A DNA stretch of 64,000 nucleotides from Nepenthes gracilis (Eukaryota > Streptophyta > Magnoliopsida > Caryophyllales > Nepenthaceae). Within the stretch, counting starts at the first letter, position 1. Every line of letters starts with the position of its first letter. A model generated the notes under the pieces. It worked only from the letters and a program-made list of their open reading frames with translations. It searched no databases and was not told the DNA's origin. Shown here piece after piece: positions 49,976 through 62,706 of this stretch. Both the position numbers and the translations under genes were made by a program. The DNA lies in contig BSYO01000003.1 in NCBI GenBank assembly GCA_033239525.1, positions 25,723,540-25,787,539 on the forward strand. Direction: 5' to 3'.

Positions 49976-50703
49976 TGTTGGAATGTTGCTTAAATAATGA
50001 GGTTCATCAAAAGTTTGCACAAAACTTACATAGAGTTCGTTTGACCGATACACATTAATGCCAATAGAATGGGTATTACTCATTTGTGATTAGGAAACAC
50101 ACAAGTGTATAAAACAAAAGGGGTGACATACATGCACACCCGAATGGTGCATGTATACAGAATATACTATTTTGTGTGCATAATGTATACTCGACAGGCA
50201 CACGTGCATTAATACTACTATAAAAATTCTATGCAATTTTTAGGTCGTTTATTACACAATTTTTATACTCCTTGGGCTACCAACTCGGAAGAAAAAGAGA
50301 GGAAAGATGAAAGAGAAAACTCTCGACAACCTTTAGAGTTTTGATTCTTATTCCGATATTAACTATCTTTTTGATATTTTTATTAATAGTCGTTTTCTAT
50401 TTTCATTTCTTACTATATTTGTCTTAATTTATCGAAATTGTGATCCTCTCCCATTTTTACCTCTTGGTTTACAAATGCTAAAGGACGAGTTTGTAATATG
50501 TGTGTTAAAACTCACAATTTATAGTACAATTATACATAGCTCTGGATCATGTGGTTTCATCCTCCGTTTAAATGAGTTCTTACTATAAATTTGATATGAC
50601 TTAGTTTTACTAGTTATTATAATTGTGTGCATCATCATTTCGATCATATGAGAGGATAGTTTCTAGATTGTTAGCAAAGTTTTGGTTTGTCACATGTCTC
50701 ACA
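49976..50703 (+). repeat. Putative 5' LTR of a copia fossil
   Basis: Starts TGTTGGAATG and ends CTCACA (TG...CA) two bases before a good primer-binding site. No second LTR was found to confirm the borders, so the left end is provisional. Confidence 0.4.
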
Positions 50704-50705
50704 AG

Positions 50706-50717
50706 TGGTATCAAAGC
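50706..50717 (+). other. Primer-binding site (initiator Met tRNA type)
   Basis: TGGTATCAAAGC, one base different from TGGTATCAGAGC, the site complementary to the 3' end of initiator methionine tRNA used by most plant copia elements. It marks the start of the internal region of the fossil element. Confidence 0.75.
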
Positions 50718-50817
50718 ATTAAATTGTTTGTATGGTTTTTTGGTTGAGCTGAGGAGCAAAATAAATGATCTTTTATTCGTAAAGATTTTGTATCTTCAAG
50801 TATTTGTTATATAAAAC

Positions 50818-52745
50818 TAAAAGTTTAAATCTAATGAGGATTGAGCTTTTGGTTACAAACAAGTTTAATGGTGCATTCGATAATTCTTTGATGACAACAT
50901 ATACAATCACATTCAAAATAAAAATCACATAAAGTTGCTATGGGAGAAACTCAAAGTGTTTTATGTTTTGTAGACGGGTAACAACAAGCTCTATAACTTG
51001 AATAAGTTAATGATAGCAAAAACCAGGTAAAATATTTCTATTACCGATCATCTCAACGAGTTCTAAGACAGTGTTGACTAATTGAGTGGTATGGATATTA
51101 AATTTGATAATGTGTTATTAGACCTGTGATTGTTAATTGCATTACTAAATTTTTGGGAGGTTATTCACAATGACCATTGCAAACATCACCCCAAGCAATA
51201 CATTGACCTCGGAGATAAGCACAGGTGTAGTGTTATACGAGGAGATAAGGAGGAGATCTCAAGAATTCACATTCTCATATTCAAAAACACTTGTTTCAAA
51301 GTCATGAAAAAGAAGTAAGGGGAGAGTTTCAAAATCGAGTCAAAAAAGTCAATGTAAATTGAGATGGAGGTATCAAAACCTTAAAAACTATCATTGTAGG
51401 AAGAAAGATAGCATCAACAGGTGCGATTATAAATGAAAGTGTAAGAATGATGAGTGCAATGAGAAAACAATTGAGTATTCACAAAATGATAAGAAAATAT
51501 CAACTGTTACTAAATCCAACCTTCTTGTTGAAAAGTAAAATGGAAAGAAGGTAAAGTGAATCTACAATGACAAGAGACAAAAGCATGTCAAGTCATTTAA
51601 AGTATATTGTCATTCAAAGGGAATACAATATCAAAAAACTCCACCAAAATACCACCATTAGATGATATAGCTAAAATGTTAAGCCGAACGTCAATTGAGA
51701 GAGTTTGATGTGCACTTTGAAAAATAAAATTTGCGGACTCATTTTCAATGAAAGTCTTAAATGTCATAAACCATGTAATCAATCCTTCTCCTAACGACCA
51801 CCTAAATGGCAATGTACCCAACAAAGTATGCTTAGAAGGAAGGCTTCCTATGATGACTTGTGCATAATTAGATGCAAGTTCTAATCGCCTTTGCGATACG
51901 GATTCCATACCTTTGGCATCGATACTAATTTAAGTTGATGATGTGCTCAAAGTGATTATAATGACGATGGAGACATGATATTTTCACCTTTGATGTGTTG
52001 GATGATGCTGTTGATTGTGAGTCTCATGATGATGTTTATCATAATGCACCAAAGACTATAGAAACCATGATATTCTGACGATCCTTGAAAAATTGATGTC
52101 CTTTCATACTCCTTTCTACCAATGTGTATTTGTTAGTTTCCAGAGGTAGAGAGTACAAATGTTTTTGTGAAATTATAGATGATGACCATAAGATGAAGTG
52201 TATAGATGCAATGTAAGATGAGATAAAATTTTTACTTGAGAATTATATTTTTGAGCACACCAAATTGACTAAGAGCAAGAGAGCTTCGAAAACAATTGGG
52301 TTTTCGCTTGATGTTTGAAGGGAATAACCATCAACTAATATATAAAACGGAATTGGTAAAATGGTTTTGCAAATGAAAGACATTGAAGTTGAGGAAATAT
52401 TCACTCCCATTTTGATGATGTCATCCATTTGAGCTGTTTTCAGACTAGTTACGATGTTTGATCTGGAAGTCAAATAATTCTATGTATGCACGGTAGTCAT
52501 CTATGGTAATCTTGATGAGGAAATTGCATTGAGTAAATAGAGGGGTTTCAAGTTAATGAGGATAATCTTGTATGCCAATTAAAATGCTTTTATGAGATAA
52601 AATAAGCCTCTAGCAATAGTATTAGAAGTTTAAGTTGACAATGGTGGAGCAAAATTATTAAAATGCTATATCTGACCATTGTATCTTTGTTCAAATTTTG
52701 GATATAAGAATTATTTATAATTGAAAAGTAAAGAGGCTTTGGATG
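50818..52745 (+). pseudogene. Ty1/copia gag-pol fossil
   Basis: In changing frames the plus strand shows gag (KLYNLNKLMIAK and ITDHLNEF-like pieces near 50980-51060, then FWEVIHNDHCKHHPKQ at 51155). A broken zinc knuckle follows at about 51390-51420. Integrase remnants lie at 51620-51860 (SRTSIERV, NVINHVINPSPNDHLNG). The inter-domain and RT start are at 52150-52290 (DDDHKMKCIDAMQDEIKFL). RT follows at 52380-52560 (VEEIFTPILMMSSI, YGNLDEEIALS). The order gag-integrase-RT is that of copia. Dozens of stops and frameshifts are present. The protease core and RNase H could not be recognised, and no 3' LTR is visible. Confidence 0.75.
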
Positions 52746-55339
52746 TCTTGGGAAGGCTAATGTAATGGCTAACATTTTAGTCATGATTTGTAACATTATT
52801 AATATATGTATTCGATTAATTTAAAAAATAATAATGTAAGACAAATTTTTTTAAAAGAAAAATTTTAGAAGAAACATGCCAGGACTTGATGGGGGCCTCT
52901 CTTCACGTGCATGCATATTTGAGGAATAAAGGTGCGTATAATAGGCGCCTACACAGCACTTATGTGAATTTTTGACTAAATTAGTGGTTTTTAAAGTGCG
53001 TTTGTGTTGGCGCTCATTTGTAAATAAGGTAGAATATTGATGCCTGAATTATTCCTAATATGATGCTTGTCCTTATGTTTGTATTTTGGTAGCCATTAAT
53101 GCGTGTCTGATCAATGCTCATATATTAATTTAGATATTTAAGAGCTCGTCTCTGAGTTTTAGTCATTTCATACAAAAAGATGGAGAAAAGAGAAAAAAAA
53201 TGGAGAAAAATAAGAAATGAAAGAAAAAGATGATGGAGAGTTTGAAATTTTATCTATTAAAATATATTATATCGAAGATGAATGGCATGTACCTATATGG
53301 TTGTTTTTTGTCCATTTTGGAAATTCTTTACTTTTGTTCATAATTTATGTTTTACTGGACATATATATTACTTTTTATACATTGATTTAAATATTTTTAT
53401 TTGTATGTATTTTTTAATAAATATCTTAAAATTTTGTCTAGTTTTATTGAATATTTAAATATTTGATTTATTTTTGTGGGTGAAATGAATATATTAAAGA
53501 ATTATATTCATATATGGCAACTTCTAAGAAAAAAAAAAGTCAAATAAATTGCATTGGGCTTTAAATGTTGGTACCTCATGCAAGTGTTCGGATATGACTC
53601 TATTTTAATATTTGACATGAGTTTATAATTTTTCACAGTATGAAAAGTTTTATTATTTATACTAATTCAATATAGTAAAAAATATATATACTTAAATATT
53701 TTAATATGTCAGATATACTTAAGAATTGGACATTTCATAAATATGTAACCAAAAAAATTATGTTTAATCATCTTTATAGGGTATAATTTGTAGACGATTT
53801 GTTTACAAATATAAATAGCAATATTTTGATCTAATGTTACTGAAAAGATGTATAATCTTTTCTCAAAGTTGATAATTTGGTTCTTGATTGTTAGATTTAA
53901 CGTGATTTATGTTTTTCAAATTTTGGTCTAGATCGTATTTTATATTTCAAAAATTATTAATCTCTTAAGATTTATAAATTTTAACACGATGGTTGGACTT
54001 TTATCACCTTAGATATTTGAAACTTTTAAAGTCATATGAATTACATTTTTAATGATTTCATATATTTTGTGTCATTTGATATTATGATATGTATCATAAA
54101 CAATATATATGAAATCATAATTTTAGATTATGGAACTTTTAACATATTGGGTTTTGCCGATGATCATAATTTTCAATCATTTTATCTGTTTTACGTACAT
54201 AATTTACATATTATATATATATATGCACAAGTTAAAATTTAGGTTTATAATTTAGGTTCATGCGAGAATCATTCAAGTTAAATACATTTTAATGAGTATG
54301 ATGGAACTGCTTGTAGATGACCAAGTGGCGCACAAGCTCGAAAAATATAAGGGAGGACATATGTCTGCGCCCAATAGCGCATATAAAATATTATATGTAT
54401 CATACTATTTTAAAATATATATGAGAAATTTTTATCATTATTTTAATATTATTATCTATTTACTTTAATTTTACATATAAAATATTAAATTTAATAAATA
54501 AATTTTAGACTAATGTGTAGAGTAACACAATGTAAATAAGTAGTTTAAATTAAATTAACCCATATATTAATGATTTAAAAAATTTATTTTAACTAATAAT
54601 TTTAAATAATTTTACAAAAATTTAAAACATAATGCAAAATTTATTTAAAAATTATGTTTCAATCTACACCAAATTTATACATATTCACTCATAATATTTA
54701 TATACATTTATTTTCTAATTAATACTATACTTTATATTGCGTCATAAATCATCCATGATGTAAAATTATCCATAGGATATATACCAATTTTAATTAATCC
54801 ATGTAGTTATTTTATATTTCTAAATTATTACTTAATATTATTTACATAGATTGATAAATTACATACAAATAAAAACTTAATCTTTTTTTTTTTTTGGATG
54901 GCAATTTTTCGCGCCAAGAGCCCGTCAACCCATTGGTACAGTTCGTACCAATCAAGCTACATCTGCAATAAGAATATTGTACGGCTATTTATCTTATATA
55001 CCATGCAACAGGAAAAATAGTTCATGAGAATTAAAAAAATAAATTTAATAGCATTGGATCCTCCCTCTGGGACAATAGGAAATTGACACGTGGGATTTAC
55101 ATAAATGTCATGGTACCTTTTTTATGCTTTTTTAATATATTTTTTAGATGATTATTAATTTTAAATTTCAAGATGATTATAATATTTTAAAATAATATGA
55201 TGATTATTTTGGTATTTAATTTATGTTGATAACTTATAGTAGATGTAACACTATATCATTAATTTATGTATTATGTTTGCCAAAATTGAATTATATTTGA
55301 TGATCACATAGCATAATTATATGGTCGAAAGAAAAAAAT
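52746..55339. other. AT-rich spacer with scattered repeat debris
   Basis: 52860-53240 has the GCGC-containing words and purine-rich leader (GATGGAGAAAAGAG) seen in the LTR-like repeats at 22180 and 55340 and may be another fragment. 54890-54960 (minus) is a SINE-like scrap. No gene found. Confidence 0.45.
54888..54960 (-). repeat. Possible tRNA-derived SINE fragment
   Basis: Read on the minus strand, TAGCTTGATTGGTA resembles a tRNA-type A box. It is followed about 25 bases later by a weak B-box-like GGTTGACGGGC, then GCGCGAAAAATTGCC and an A-run (complement of the T-run at 54883-54895). No target duplication was found. Weak. Confidence 0.25.
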
Positions 55340-56170
55340 AAACATTTGAGGAAAGTGAAATGGCACCTAACTCACTAATTTGCCACACTTAGCCATGGTT
55401 TAACAAAATTGATGTGACTTGTGTGTGATAGAGATGGGTACGCCCATGGGGGAGGCTTGCTTGCGCGTGACTCGATAAAATATGTAGCGTTTGCGCATGG
55501 ATGTGTGATGTTCATGTGTATATTTATTTTGTTATTATATCTAATGAGCGAACGATTAGCCCTGTGTTTTAGTCCGCCTATATAAATAATTTGTTTATGT
55601 TTTTGGGACATTTTGACTGCAAAGTAGAGAGAGCAATGAAATAGAAGAAAACAAAAGAGGGAATAGGAAAGATAATATGAATAAAGTTGATTTTGAAGCG
55701 ATTTTATGATATATTTTGATAAAATTTGCATTAAAATAAGTATATCTAAGTTATTATTTTTATTTATTTTAAAAATTTTTGAATTTTTCAAATATTTGTT
55801 TAAATGTATATACATATAATATTTTATTTTTCTTATTTATTTTACTCTATATACATATCTATTTTATTTAAAAATTTTAATATTTTGAAGGTTTAAACTT
55901 GACTTTATAAAATTTATTAAAAAATATTAAAAATTTTGGATATTTGACATTAAAAATAATTTTTTTATTTTGACAAAATTAGAATTATCACACAGAGCTA
56001 ATAAAACATATCGTGATATATTTTAATATATTATTTATAAATCTAACATTAAAACTAATATTCACGAGTAAAAAAATAGATATTTAACCTTATTTATAGA
56101 ATATAATATGCAATTGATTATCCACAAGTTTTAAATAGTTATATACTACTCAATACTATAGAAAAACATT
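55340..56170 (+). repeat. LTR-like dispersed repeat, copy 2
   Basis: Shares ordered blocks with 22180-22980: a TATA-like CTATATAAATAATTT (55577-55591), a purine-rich leader (GTAGAGAGAGCAATG...), ATATTTTGATAAAATTT, AATAAGTATATCTAAGTTATT, ATATTTTAATATATTATT and a CCACAAGTTTTAAATAGT block near 56123. Interpreted as a second decayed LTR of the same family in plus orientation. Confidence 0.42.
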
Positions 56171-59100
56171 TAATCTTCAATATACAACATTCATTAGTAA
56201 AATTTTTACTCATCATTATATATTCTTATATTTTTTTACTTATTTTTATCAATATATCATTATTTTGGACATATTTATACTTGTTTGTTATTGTTCATCT
56301 TGTTTATTAACATATATCTACACATACATGATGTGTATTAATTTTATTGAGTTTGAAATTTTATATATCTGTATATAAATCTCAATTCAAATACGCATTA
56401 TAGTAATACAGAATAGCCATTACTTTGGAGGAGCTTTTTGGGAGATAAAATTTGGGATGTTATATTTTAAAATTATTATTTTTTGTTTTGTTATTGAACC
56501 CAAATTTCTCTAATAATTCCATTGCAACTCTTTTTTATGCAAATTAAACTGCAACATAGAAAAAGGTGTGATTTTGCTTGCAAATGGAGAGAGATGGCAT
56601 TAATGTGTTGTAAAAAAAGCTATAATAATGCTGTCCACTTAGAATTAAAATTGGACGTATTTGTGGTGGTTTTGTATTTACATAAAAATATCAAATTATA
56701 ATATTTTATTGGATCATTGTTTAAAAGTTAGAAACTTAAACTCATTTTTTAGTGCTAAATGTTTTGTGCAGTCAAACTAAGGTTATACATTTATTGGGTC
56801 AAAGTCGACATGGTCAAACTAAAGTGGGTCCGCTTCTGGTGCTGTGTCAGGTTTTCATAACCTTGTGTTGTGTTTCGTTGGTGGCTAACGAAACTAGGCA
56901 CGACTGATTAAACACTTACGAATTTTTAACTTAGTCAAATTTACTATTAAAATTTAAAAATATTTATGAATATTTTAACAATTAATTACATCATAAGACG
57001 ATATATTTAGCCACATTTTTACCCTATACAACTATGTTCTTCTTAAGTAACGTGGCCTTTCTTTTTTAATAATATATTTGCTTAAACTTGTATGACAGGA
57101 TATTGCTACCATATATAGCTAAAAAATAAATATATATAAGGAATGAATTAATTAGACAAAAATTAAATGTAACCTTATTATTTTGTATTAAAAAATATTT
57201 TTAAATAAAAAAAAATTAACGAGCTCGTAATGTAGTGCCCGACGTCAAATACTGTGAATGCAGATAGACAAATTACACAGCCATGTAGTAAGTAGCCAGT
57301 ACCATTTTAATACCTGTGACTGTAGCCTACCTGCAGCATTTATTTCGTAGCCTTATAACTTGAATGATATCTTTCTAAGATAACTTCGACTATTTAATTT
57401 AATATGATTAATTAATTAATTAATTAATTTATTTATATTATTAAATTTATATAAAAATAAATTAAAAAGCTATATATCACATTAAATTAAAATGTTAAAT
57501 GATATTACAAAAATAATTAAATAATGTTAATTTTAATAATATGTGACTGACTATATATGTATATTTTTAAAAAATTGTCACTAAATTTTAATAATTTATT
57601 TTTCGGAGCTGGTCAGAGTAATATCGTGTCCTCACGCAAACGTTACAGTCGGCAGAGGCTGGCAGTGCCCAAATTATCGTCTCGTGAGACGGGGACGGGA
57701 CGGTCAATACTGTTCAGGCTTTCAAATTTTATAAACCCAATAATATTTCATTATTAGCCTTCCTGTAATTTTCAAATAAAGTATTTAACAAACAAAAATA
57801 TATATATTTTGTATATATATACGAACCCCAACAGGTACGATCCTTTTTAATCATATAAAATTTATGATAATTTAATGTAATTTTTTTAATAAATTAGATA
57901 TTGTATTTATAAAAAGAGATAATTTTTTTACATGAAATAAATTTTATAATTATTTTATATTTTAAAAATATTAATAAAAATCAAAATATTAAATTGGCCA
58001 TAATTAGGATGGCCATAAAAGTTGTAATATTGCCAAAAAAAGTTAATTAAAATATATAAAAATATTAAATAATAAAAATTTAAACTGTTAAAAATTAAAA
58101 TGCTATTGGCATTCATGTCATTCGGCAGCGGCTGAAATTAAAGTATAAAAAATTAAAATATAATAATATAAAATTAAAAGAATGACTGTGACTCAACATA
58201 TAAAGCATAGAAAATAAAATATAAAAATTTAAATAATAAAAATATAAATATGTTAGATATTTGATGGTTAGGATGGTTGGTAGTAATGCATTGATTTTCG
58301 CAATATGATACAACGTAAAATTATAAAAGTTTAATATCAATTTAAAATTAAATCAATTAGAGAAAATAAAAGATAAAGCAAATTGATTTAAAAATAAATA
58401 ATAAATTTAAAAAACAAAAAACTAACTTTCCTAAACATTTACCAAACTCCCCCCTATCCGTTTTTTCCTTCCGTCTCTCCCCCTCGCCTTGCGCTGCTTC
58501 TGCCTCTGTTTTAATCTCCCCTGCTTTTTTTTCACACCATCTCTGTTTTTCACTCACACAGACTCTCTCTCTCTCTCTAAAAAAAATATATATATTTGAA
58601 ATATATACATATATTTTAATTATATAAAAATTTAACTTTACTTATATTTTTCATATTTCTTCAATCGGCTTAGCAGGTTGACAAAAAAAATAATCTATAT
58701 GATATATTTATATAGTTTATTTTAAAAATTTTTGTTTGATAAATAAAACCTACATTATTAAAATATTTAATTTAATTATATAATTTAAATAAAAATTATT
58801 ATAAAATAATAATAAGTAAATAAAAATATAAAATTCAGTATTTATTAATAAATTATTAAAAAATTTTGAGAAAAAAATAACTTATCATTTAAATATTTTC
58901 AAAATTTAACATTATATAAGTATCATATAAAATTGATTAACAGCAGTCGACGTATAAGGTTGTTAACTTTTGTAATATTTTTGGAATGGATATAATATAT
59001 GGCAGTCAAAAAAAAATATTTATATTTACTATTAATTAGTCTTTAATATACTAATATTTTATTTTAACAACGTAGTTAGAGCACCATTGAGTATAGAGAT

Positions 59101-61721
59101 GTCAATCGGATTGTGCCATCTATGGTATCGTACAGTTTTATGTTGAATAGTGTTGGGCTATGTATAATATGATATAACACCTTAAAACGTGCCAGGCAAT
59201 GAGTTAATCGGCTTGCATGCTTTTTCAGCCCATGGCATGATTAGATTAAGCTAGACCACATACTCTAATGTTTTTGCATATTCAAAGGTCATCTGATCAT
59301 TTAAGGCTAAGCCAAACTATATGGCTTATTTTTTTATACATTAAATATCATACGATCATTAAAGTTTAACTTAAACTATCCCGAAATCATACACTATCTA
59401 GCATAAGTTTAGCTTATCTGGGATAAGTTCTCGTACGCTATTAACCATCAAAGGTCGAATAAACTGTATAGCTCAGCTTTTTTTTTTATATATAACAAAT
59501 GTTTTGTGACATTGAAGTTCAATGATTACATGATTGTTGAGCAGTGGCCAGCAAGAGATATGATTATTGGCCCCATTCAATATAAAAAATTAAAACTAAA
59601 AATAATAATTATATCTCCCCCCCCCCCCCACACACACTATCACACATACATACACTTTAATCTCTCTTTACCATTTTTTTCCTCCACTATCTTTCAACAT
59701 AAAAATGATATTAGCATAATACTTATTGATATATTTATATTATTTTTATTAATTTTTTATGAGTAATTTATGTATTAATATTATTATTTTATAAATTAAA
59801 CTATTTATTATGACATATAATTTTTAAATTTTAATAGTAAAAGAATATCGAACAATTTTCTAATACTTTTATATTGATTACATCACATAAACACGTTAAT
59901 AATAGTAGTGCTGAAATACTAAAATCACAATCTCTCCTAAATGCCACCACCACTTCTTCTTCTAGTTTTAGTTGTCTTCTTTAAAATGTTCCAATAATAT
60001 ATGATATTTTTTTAAAAAAATTAAATTAATTAATGATTAGGATTGTATCATTAGTAATATATATAAAAAATATTATATTTCTAAAACTTTTAAAAATAGC
60101 AGACTCTTAAAAAAATATGAAATAATACAAGAGATATTAAATATCTTTGACTTGAATTTAACAAATATTTTTAGGTGGTATTAAGTTAGGAGATTTTTAA
60201 TATGATTAAAGACTACATTAGAAGAGATTGTCAGAATATATATAAGTCAGAGAGCCCGTTTCTTATTATGGAAGATTACTAATTTAAAAAATATGTATAA
60301 AAGTATTTACAGCTTAAATATATAAAAATATTCAGTCATACTATAAAAGGTAAAATATTTATTTTTTAATAATTTAAATCATAATTAATTTTAGCACCAA
60401 TATACATAGAATTTAATATTTTTAAACTAATAATTTATGATCATTACCTAATTATTTGACTTATATTTGTATTACAATAAATTAGATTTTAATAAATTTA
60501 GAATTGTAAAAAAAATTATTGATTTTAAAAATTTTAATTACATACACACTACTTTCGTGATTTTTAAAATAGTTAATGGTATTATAAATAAATTTAAAAT
60601 ATTTAATAAGATTTTTTTATCACTTTTAATAATCTTTTAAATAATAAATTTTTTATTTCTTTATTTAAAGCATAATTTTTAATTTTAAATGGTAAATTAT
60701 TTCATTCATGATATACATATCAAATTATTAACCTTTTTATATTAAGGATGTTTTACAACTTTAACGGGTATAGTTACTAATAGCCTGTGAGTAAAGTCCT
60801 TCAAAGCATTTGATCCATAATAAAATAGAGACCAGTTAGGAGTCGATCTTATCTGAACAGTTTACTTTCTGAATGAATATGGAATCAACTCCAATCGATC
60901 GGAATAGACAGCTTTCTTTTTTTATCTTATTCAACGAACTCGATTGCCAGTTAGGGGTCGCCAACCCAATGGTATATTATTATCAATTCGGATAGTTTCT
61001 TAGACGATTGGTAAAAAATATTAACTATTATTTATTTCTATATAAACCCTTCATTCCCAACAGGAAATTAGGATGACGCTCAACTAAAAAGCCTAAAAGG
61101 CTAAAAAATGGCAATCTTAAGATGCTTCAAGTGCTCTCTATCTCACTAAGATACTTTCCACTAAGCATATATCATAAAAATTATTTTTATAAATATTTTT
61201 ATTTTATATAATTTTTTTTCACAAAGAAATAATACTGATTTAAATATCGATTGATATACCGGGGAATGAGTTTCGCAAATCTTTTGACCTTATATTTGCT
61301 GTATTATATAGGCTTCAAATTCAGAATATATAGAAATCAGACCCGTGTCAGACTAATTGAACAGTATGAAACAGTTTTTGGCTTCTAATTCATATAATAA
61401 TTTGGATTCGATGGCACATTAAATTTATTTTTTTATATAAATAAATTTATAATAAAATTATATTTATTAGAATATCTTTATTTCAGGTGTAGTAGTTTCA
61501 GACATTATTTGATGACATATGTTAAGCTTTAAGAACACGAATATCGATTGTTCAATATGGTGAAATTCGATATAGCAAATGATGAAAATTATGCTTCATT
61601 TTAATTTTATTTTAGCTATTTTTTATTACAAAAATATCATAATGGCTATGCCAATTAAATGTATCTATTGAATGTTGAATGAAATGATTAAAAGCTTTTA
61701 AAAATATTTTATTTTGTTACT
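56171..61721. other. Long AT-rich intergenic region
   Basis: I found no gene. Notable pieces are a GC-richer island at 57600-57720 and a CT-rich stretch at 58445-58580. A C13 run followed by CA repeats lies at 59617-59637. A more complex, probably element-derived part lies at 60780-61130. None shows coding or structural RNA signals I can defend. Confidence 0.5.
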
Positions 61722-62632
61722 TGTTGGGTTCCAATACCCAGGACCCATAAAGCACGTCTCAAAAGGATAGGCACAAGGCCCAAGAGGGATAAACCCCCGA
61801 GACCCTATTTCAGCATAAAAAGCCCGAGGACCTCAGACGCTCCTATGGGACCGAATTAACCCGAGAGGTTAGTGTTTGACATAGCAACTCGATGACTTCC
61901 CACAAGGAACCATGGATCCTTCGATGATCAAGAAGGGCAGTAGACGTCCGAGAGCTTCCTCCCTCAATGAGTTCGCGTACTCGTAAGAGGACAAGATACA
62001 TTGCTAAAGGACGAAAACTATTTCGTAAACGGCCGAGAGCGCCAGCTCAGCAACTTTACTATTACCAAGGAGTACGGACCCTCTACAACACGCCGCCTCT
62101 ACAGTGTATAATGACGCTCAGGGCGTGCCTTATCACTTCAAGACTGACATCAAGGGCCTACACGCCAGACACAGTAAGGCCCAATCAACGCCGCCAACGG
62201 CTTGCCTCTCTACACACGCTAGTGTGCATGATACCACATAGCCCAGTCAGTAGAGTAGGTGGACAGCCTCCCAGCCTAGCCAATCAGCAGGGTAGGTGGA
62301 TAGCCTCCCACCAGGCGCCGACAGCCACGTGGACCTCTTTTAAGAAAAAACCTCCTACTATAAATACCCAGCCAAAACATTAAAAGGGAGGATCGAAGAG
62401 AGTTTTCTAAGGAGTGAGGCTAGGAAGAGAAAGAAAAAATAATCCCACAACTTGGACTTGTAACTCTTCCACACATAGTGAAGAATTCATCAGGCATTGA
62501 GTCTCGTGGTTTTTCCTCCTCATTCCAGGGAAGGTTTTTCATGTAAATTTCGATGTTTCTCTCTCCCTCTCTTCATCATTCCACGCTCAAATATTTGTGT
62601 TGCAATCAGAGGCCGGAATCTGGAACGCAACA
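61722..62632 (+). repeat. 5' LTR of the second gypsy element (911 bases)
   Basis: Starts TGTTGGGTTCC and ends CGCAACA, immediately before the primer-binding site. A TATA box TATAAATA is at 62359-62366. U3 holds two imperfect copies of a unit of about 36 bases (around 62240-62275 and 62278-62313, sharing GTAGGTGGA and AGCCTCCCA). The 3' LTR lies outside the window, so its borders rest on the terminal motifs and the adjacent primer-binding site. Confidence 0.82.
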
Positions 62633-62650
62633 TTGGCGCCGTCTGTGGGA
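62633..62650 (+). other. Primer-binding site of the second gypsy element
   Basis: TTGGCGCCGTCTGTGGGA directly follows the CA end of the LTR. This is the classic start of the internal region in many plant gypsy elements. Confidence 0.85.
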
Positions 62651-62706
62651 AGCCGTGACAAAAAGTTCGTTGCTTCCTGCCACCACAAAACAACTAGCAC
62701 ACTGAA

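Noticed and set aside
51597..51908. 103-codon minus-strand frame
   Set aside because: Antisense to recognisable copia integrase remnants on the plus strand.
55375..55815. 146-codon minus-strand frame
   Set aside because: Low-complexity Ile/Asn/Tyr/Lys-rich translation of AT-rich DNA inside an LTR-like repeat; no domain.
61967..62383. 138-codon open frame
   Set aside because: Lies wholly inside the LTR, upstream of and across the TATA box, with no domain; GC-rich LTR sequence gives chance open frames.
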